45,449 nucleotides of DNA from CAYLLT01 sp964591605 (GTDB taxonomy: Bacteria; Planctomycetota; Phycisphaerae; UBA1845; PWPN01), in the NCBI GenBank assembly GCA_964591605.1, contig CAZQEN010000010.1, forward strand, positions 1-45,449, in the 5' to 3' direction. How positions within the stretch are numbered: the stretch's first letter is position 1; each line of letters begins with the position of its first letter. This document shows, in pieces, positions 41,770 to 45,449 of the stretch. The notes below the pieces were generated by a model that did not search any database, had not been told where the DNA came from, and saw only the letters and a program-made list of their open reading frames with translations. The position numbers and the translations under genes are program-made.

Positions 41770-41965
41770 AAGGGCAACTACCCGGCCGCAGCCTGGCTGC
41801 GGGCATCGATCGCGCACGGCGTCATCCGGGACCGCGTGCGGTCAGGGCTGCCCCAGAGGGAGCTGACCCGGCTCGCGGGCATCCGCGTCGAAACGCTCTG
41901 CGCATCGAAACCGGCAAACACACCGCGACCGTGCCGACATCAACTGCATCGACCGGGCGTGCTGC
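41770..41965 (+). pseudogene. Frameshifted XRE-type helix-turn-helix antitoxin or regulator remnant
   Basis: Reading frames joined at two single-base losses give a typical XRE sequence. NYPAAAWLRASIAHGVIRDRVRSGLPQRELTRLAGIRVETL lies in the first frame (up to about 41900), IETGKHTATVPT in the second (to about 41936), and INCIDRAC in the third. The consensus of such antitoxin-like regulators (GLTQ-x-ELARLAG-x-R-x-ETL-x-RIE-x-GKH) is followed once the shifts are repaired. No toxin gene is left beside it. It directly precedes the zinc-ribbon membrane gene. Confidence 0.7.
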
Positions 41966-41984
41966 GGCGCGTTAGAATCGCACC

Positions 41985-43217
41985 ATGCCTTGGTTCTGGC
42001 GAGCGAAAACAATCGTTAGCATTCCTTCTCGCTGCGCCAGGTGCTCCCCTACGTTTCTGCAACGCCTGCGGCTGTCGTTGATGTGGTGCGGCATCGTTGT
42101 GACGACATGGATCATCACCCTCTGGGTGGCGAGCCACATAGGACTACTGCAATTCACGGGATCGAACTATTGGGGCGTTGTCTCTGGCGGAATCGTGCAG
42201 ATCAACCTAAGGGTCCATGTCAGTGATGGAGTTTGGCATCTCAACACACGCCACGTCCCCCTTGCCCTACCTGCCGTCGTAGTCGCCGTTGCGACGCTCA
42301 TTCTCGGCTGGTCTTGTTTTCGCGCGGCGCTCAAGCGCGTGCTACACCTCGATTCACCTTCAGCCGGGTGTGAGCATCCAATGAACGCTCTGGACCGTGG
42401 TCGACGGCGGGTCATTCTCTGGTCTTGGGTGCTCGCTCTCTGCGCTGGAGGGGTGTGCCTCGGTAAGTGGCAGCGCCACCGTGCGGCCAGAGAGCTTGCA
42501 GCTTGGTCGCAGCAAGAGAGAACGTGGAGCTCAAATTATCGGCGATGTTCAGAGATGTTGACCGCCTTGCGGCGCCGGGTTCCTAAACCAACTTTGGACG
42601 AACTGGAGCACCTTCTTAACGGCGGACGGCCATTCCCAAGGACGGTTGCTGACCGACATCTCCGAGCAATCTGGACAGACGCCAGCACGGGCATAACTGC
42701 TACTCTCATCTTCGTCGACGTTTACATGGGCAAGTACGAGTGGGTAGGGGGTTCGCTGGGTCCAGGCCCTCCCCGCCGTCCGTCACGACACCTCTCTCAG
42801 GACCTGACAACGACAGCTTGGCTCGCCTTCGCTGGTCAGTCGTGGCTGGGGATCGGCACTGGCCAATGGCTGCTGCTTGTGCTTCTGTGGTTGACCGTGA
42901 AGGAACACCGCATGGTCTTTTCGGAATTGATGCTTGCCGCAACGGTCCTTTGCGCAACAGCGTGGAGCGTTGACGTAGGCTATGTGCAGCAGGGCCGGCC
43001 TGTGTGGGCATTGGGGATGGCTGTATGCAGCGTATTCCTCATGTGGCTCTCGCGACGCTGGAGCAGAATGCCGTCCGGCCATTTCTGCCGCTCATGCGGC
43101 TACGACCTCACCGGCAATGTCTCCGGCGTATGCCCCGAATGTGGGACGCCCATCAGCACTGCGGCTTCTTCAGCCACCGTTCCCTCACCATCATCGCACG
43201 GCACTCCCAGGCCGTGA
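41985..43217 (+). CDS. Multi-pass membrane protein with C-terminal zinc ribbon (CxxCGYDLxG...CPECG)
   Basis: A 410-residue protein. About six hydrophobic segments are visible (LSLMWCGIVVTTWIITLWVA; LPAVVVAVATLILGW; VILWSWVLALCAGGVCL; WLLLVLLWLTV; LAATVLCATAW; ALGMAVCSVFLMWL). A soluble helical stretch lies in the middle. Near the end CRSCGYDLTGNVSGVCPECG (C-x2-C-x14-C-x2-C) forms a zinc ribbon common in planctomycete membrane proteins of unknown function. The base composition is visibly less GC-rich than in neighbouring genes, which may mean weaker codon selection or transfer. No good ribosome-binding site is seen before ATG 41985. Function is unknown. Confidence 0.72.
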   Translation: MPWFWRAKTIVSIPSRCARCSPTFLQRLRLSLMWCGIVVTTWIITLWVASHIGLLQFTGSNYWGVVSGGIVQINLRVHVSDGVWHLNTRHVPLALPAVVVAVATLILGWSCFRAALKRVLHLDSPSAGCEHPMNALDRGRRRVILWSWVLALCAGGVCLGKWQRHRAARELAAWSQQERTWSSNYRRCSEMLTALRRRVPKPTLDELEHLLNGGRPFPRTVADRHLRAIWTDASTGITATLIFVDVYMGKYEWVGGSLGPGPPRRPSRHLSQDLTTTAWLAFAGQSWLGIGTGQWLLLVLLWLTVKEHRMVFSELMLAATVLCATAWSVDVGYVQQGRPVWALGMAVCSVFLMWLSRRWSRMPSGHFCRSCGYDLTGNVSGVCPECGTPISTAASSATVPSPSSHGTPRP

Positions 43218-43366
43218 GCATCTTCTTCTGTGTGTCCGAGCAAAGGAAAAGTGACTCGGCTCGGGGCATGCTGTCCGAATCACGAATGACGCCACTCCCA
43301 TCCACGTCGGATCCGCGCAGACCCGGACGTGTTCTCCTGAAGAGCGATGCTTGCACTTCACTCAAC

Positions 43367-43936
43367 TCACGACTTCGCCCGCTCGACGTACTCGCCCGTG
43401 CGCGTATCCACCCGCACCACCTCGCCGTTCTCGATGAACGCCGGCACGCGGACCTTCGCCCCCGTCTCCAGCACCGCTTCCTTGGGTTGGTTCGTCACCG
43501 TCGCCCCCTTGACCACCGGCGGGGTGTCCACGATCTGCAGCTCGACCACCTGGGGCAGCTCGACGCTGACGATCTGCCCGTCGATGAGCTGGCAGGTCAG
43601 CCGCGTGTTCTCCTTGAGAAACTGGATGTTCTCCTCGCCGATGGTGTCGGCCGGGACGGGCACCTGGTCGTACGTCTCGATGTCGGCCAGGACGAAGTCG
43701 CTGCCGTCACGGTACAGGTACTCCATCGGTTTGGTCTGCACGAAGACCGTCTCGATCCGGTCATCCACCGCCATCCGCTGGTCGATGATCCGCCCGGTCT
43801 TGAAATCCTTGAGCTTGACCTGGTAATAGCTCCGCCAGTTCCCCTTGGCGACGTGTTGCAGGTCCTTGATCGTGTACATCGCGCCTTCGTAGGTGATCAC
43901 CTGGCCACGACGCAGTTCGCTCACTTTCACCGACAT
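43367..43936 (-). CDS. efp: Elongation factor P
   Basis: A 189-residue protein with three beta-barrel domains that binds between the P and E sites to relieve ribosomes stalled at polyproline. The KOW-like N-domain (VKVSELRRGQVITYEGAMYTI), the OB domain (YLYRDGSDFVLADIETYDQV) and the C-domain (VVELQIVDTPPVVKGATVTNQPKEAVLETGA, then IENGEVVRVDTRTGEYVERAK) are all present. The tip loop reads HVAKGNWRSYYQ, so Asn33 stands where E. coli has the modified Lys34; Lys31 and Arg35 flank it. No epmA, epmB or earP gene is in the window. GGGAG lies 10 nt before the ATG. The gene is divergent from dprA and convergent with the zinc-ribbon gene. Confidence 0.95.
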   Translation of the reverse strand: MSVKVSELRRGQVITYEGAMYTIKDLQHVAKGNWRSYYQVKLKDFKTGRIIDQRMAVDDRIETVFVQTKPMEYLYRDGSDFVLADIETYDQVPVPADTIGEENIQFLKENTRLTCQLIDGQIVSVELPQVVELQIVDTPPVVKGATVTNQPKEAVLETGAKVRVPAFIENGEVVRVDTRTGEYVERAKS

Positions 43937-44198
43937 GTGGGGGATTCTCCCTTAACTCTTTCGCACGCTTATACTTAGATTCAAATTCTCGCCAGGGATC
44001 TGGACGCTCACAAGCGGACCGGGCATGCGGATTCCGGTTCCGATGTCCTTCGGGATACCCAGAACGCCCAGTGTGGCAAAACCGGCCCCGCCCGTCAATA
44101 AGGCCCACCCGGCACGCCACGACGCACCCCTCGCCCCAGCAGGCCGGTGTTGACCGTTAAGTGGAGGTAGATCATCATCTTCCGCCTGAGAGGAGACC
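43937..44198. other. Divergent intergenic region between efp and dprA
   Basis: 262 bp. On the minus strand a TATAAG -10-like hexamer lies near 43970, without a clear -35. No other feature is recognised; the dprA ribosome-binding site (GAGAGGAGAC) ends it. Confidence 0.35.
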
Positions 44199-45359
44199 AT
44201 GTCGGATCAGGCTTCCATCATCTCCCCCGCCGCCGTCGAGCACCTGCGCTGGTCGCTGGTGCCGGGCATCGGGCCGATTCTGTTCGGGCGGCTCATCGAG
44301 GCCTTCGGCTCCGCCCAGGCGGCCCTGGGAGCCAGTGCGACCGAGCTGGAGCGGGTGGAGAAAATCGGGCGGGCGACGGCGACTGAGATCGCCCGGGAGC
44401 GCGACCGCGTGGACCCGGCCCCCGAGATCGATCTGGCCGCCCGCCACGGCGTGCGGATTCTGTGCCGCGACGATGAGGAGTTCCCGGCCGGCCTCAAACA
44501 CATCCCCGACCCGCCCATCTGCCTCTACGTACTGGGTCGCCTGGAACCCGCCGACGCCGTCGCCCTGGGCATCGTCGGCTCGCGCCGCTGCACGCACTAC
44601 GGCCACGAGCAGGCCCATCGCTTCGGCTATCAGCTCGCCCAGCGCGGGCTCACCATCGTCTCGGGCCTGGCCCGCGGCGTGGACAGCCAGTCCCACCGCG
44701 GAGCCCTCGCCGCCGGCGGGCGGACCCTCGCCGTCCTGGGCAACGGACTGACCCACATCTACCCCCCCGAGCACGCCGACCTCGCCCAGCAGATCTCCCG
44801 ATCGGGCGCGGTCGTCAGCGAGCTGCCCATGACAGCATCCCCCGACAAGGGCAATTTCCTCCCGCGCAATCGCCTCATCGCCGGGCTCTCCCTGGGCATC
44901 CTGGTCATCGAGGCCGCCCGCCGCAGCGGCTCGCTCACCACGGCACGGCTCGCCATCGAATACGACCGCGAGGTCTTCGCCCTCCCCGGCCGCGTGGACT
45001 CGGAGTTCTCCTCGGGCACCAACGGCCTCATCCGCGATTCCCACGCCAAACTCGTCTCCGGTCCTGACGATGTCCTGGAGGGGCTCGGCCGCGTCGGCGA
45101 AGCGCTCCGCGAACCCGGGGCCAATTCATCCCCCGGCCAGGAAACCCCGGCCCCGCGGCCGGTCGCCATGCCCCGGCTCTCTCAGGACGAGCAGCGCATT
45201 TATGAGACCCTCGATTCCCAGCAGCAGCCCATCGAAGCCATTGCCGAGGCCGCCGGCCTGTCGATCGCCAAGGTAGCCTCGGTGTTGATCAGCCTCCAGC
45301 TCAAGGGTCTTGTCCGCCAACTGCCGGGCAATCTTTTCGTGCGGATCGGCTCAAGCTGA
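44199..45359 (+). CDS. dprA: DNA-processing protein A
   Basis: A 386-residue DprA/Smf protein that loads RecA onto incoming single-stranded DNA during natural transformation. The N-terminal helix-hairpin-helix region is LVPGIGPILFGRLIEAFGSA. The Rossmann core shows ALGIVGSRRCTHYGHEQA, IVSGLARGVDSQSHRGAL, LAVLGNGLTHIYPPEHADLA, FLPRNRLIAGLS, EAARRSGSLTTARLA, FALPGRVDSEFSSGTNGLI. A Pro-rich linker leads to the C-terminal winged helix (SQDEQRIYETLDSQQQPIEAIAEAAGLSIAKVASVLISLQLKGLVRQLPG). All family parts are complete. GAGGAG is about 6 nt before the ATG. Confidence 0.97.
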   Translation: MSDQASIISPAAVEHLRWSLVPGIGPILFGRLIEAFGSAQAALGASATELERVEKIGRATATEIARERDRVDPAPEIDLAARHGVRILCRDDEEFPAGLKHIPDPPICLYVLGRLEPADAVALGIVGSRRCTHYGHEQAHRFGYQLAQRGLTIVSGLARGVDSQSHRGALAAGGRTLAVLGNGLTHIYPPEHADLAQQISRSGAVVSELPMTASPDKGNFLPRNRLIAGLSLGILVIEAARRSGSLTTARLAIEYDREVFALPGRVDSEFSSGTNGLIRDSHAKLVSGPDDVLEGLGRVGEALREPGANSSPGQETPAPRPVAMPRLSQDEQRIYETLDSQQQPIEAIAEAAGLSIAKVASVLISLQLKGLVRQLPGNLFVRIGSS

Positions 45360-45411
45360 GATACCCTGCACGCATCGCGCGTGCGGAATCGTGCCCTCAG
45401 GGAAGTCGCCC

Positions 45412-45449
45412 GTGCCGAAAATCGTGTGCGACATTGTAGACGTCTACGT
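45412..45449 (+). CDS. Start of a further gene, cut by the window end (possibly a NUDIX hydrolase)
   Basis: GTG at 45412 with AGGGAAG about 9 nt upstream opens a frame without stop to the edge (MPKIVCDIVDVY). The strand pattern VCDIVDVY resembles the first strand of some NUDIX hydrolases, but 12 codons are too few to assign it. A small GCACGC/GCGTGC hairpin (45368-45384) lies between it and the dprA stop. Confidence 0.35.
   Translation, partial: MPKIVCDIVDVY

Overview
The window looks like chromosomal DNA from a high-GC planctomycete, probably of the Phycisphaerae type. The signs are: a pseudopilin with an H-X9-DG-like C-terminal signature; giant secreted proteins with CNGNGILD/GIPDEC repeats and a C-terminal dockerin-like module; a membrane protein ending in a CxxCGYDLxG...CPECG zinc ribbon; a planctomycete-style exopolysaccharide locus; and many palindromic repeats between and even inside genes. 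This taxonomic call is inference. No rRNA or tRNA gene, CRISPR array, insertion sequence or prophage was recognised.

Positions 1-7640 are mainly metabolism. On the minus strand lie a truncated fused 2Fe-2S/molybdopterin oxidoreductase, an antitoxin/PIN-toxin pair, and a ribE-pdxA overlapping pair. On the plus strand are a SAM methyltransferase and an M20 amidohydrolase. A minus-strand SpoIIE-type phosphatase is divergent from pdxJ. pdxA and pdxJ together point to the DXP-dependent vitamin B6 route.

Positions 7800-24411 are dominated by exported proteins: two small lipoproteins, an Asp-box sialidase-like hydrolase, an outer-membrane MetA-type beta-barrel, a tandem pair of about 1,520-residue secreted HExxH metallopeptidases with beta-helix and dockerin-like tails, and a beta-propeller-like lipoprotein. 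dapA sits inside this block. The tandem pair share promoter, leader and domain order, and their 3' ends are almost identical.

Positions 24583-32554, minus strand, form an exopolysaccharide cluster: PilZ protein, a strong promoter with a leader of about 540 nt, heparinase II/III-like protein, degenerate nucleotidyltransferase/hexapeptide protein, a related protein fused to a phosphoglycosyl transferase, and a Wza-type export lipoprotein.

Positions 32555-45449 hold a pseudopilin with its terminator, a candidate small RNA with both promoter and terminator, a Gfo/Idh/MocA oxidoreductase, a large glycosyltransferase-like protein, a membrane GTPase with an in-frame palindromic insertion, remains of a DUF234-type ATPase and of an XRE regulator, a zinc-ribbon membrane protein, efp with an unusual tip loop, dprA, and the first codons of a probable further gene.

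The items most worth a second look are: (1) cloverleaf-shaped palindromic elements carried in frame inside two unrelated genes, with relatives between genes; (2) the tandem metallopeptidase pair with its conserved leader and homogenised 3' end; (3) the candidate RNA at 35021-35206; (4) the paired degenerate nucleotidyltransferase/hexapeptide proteins of the polysaccharide locus; and (5) the EF-P without a Lys or Arg at the loop tip.
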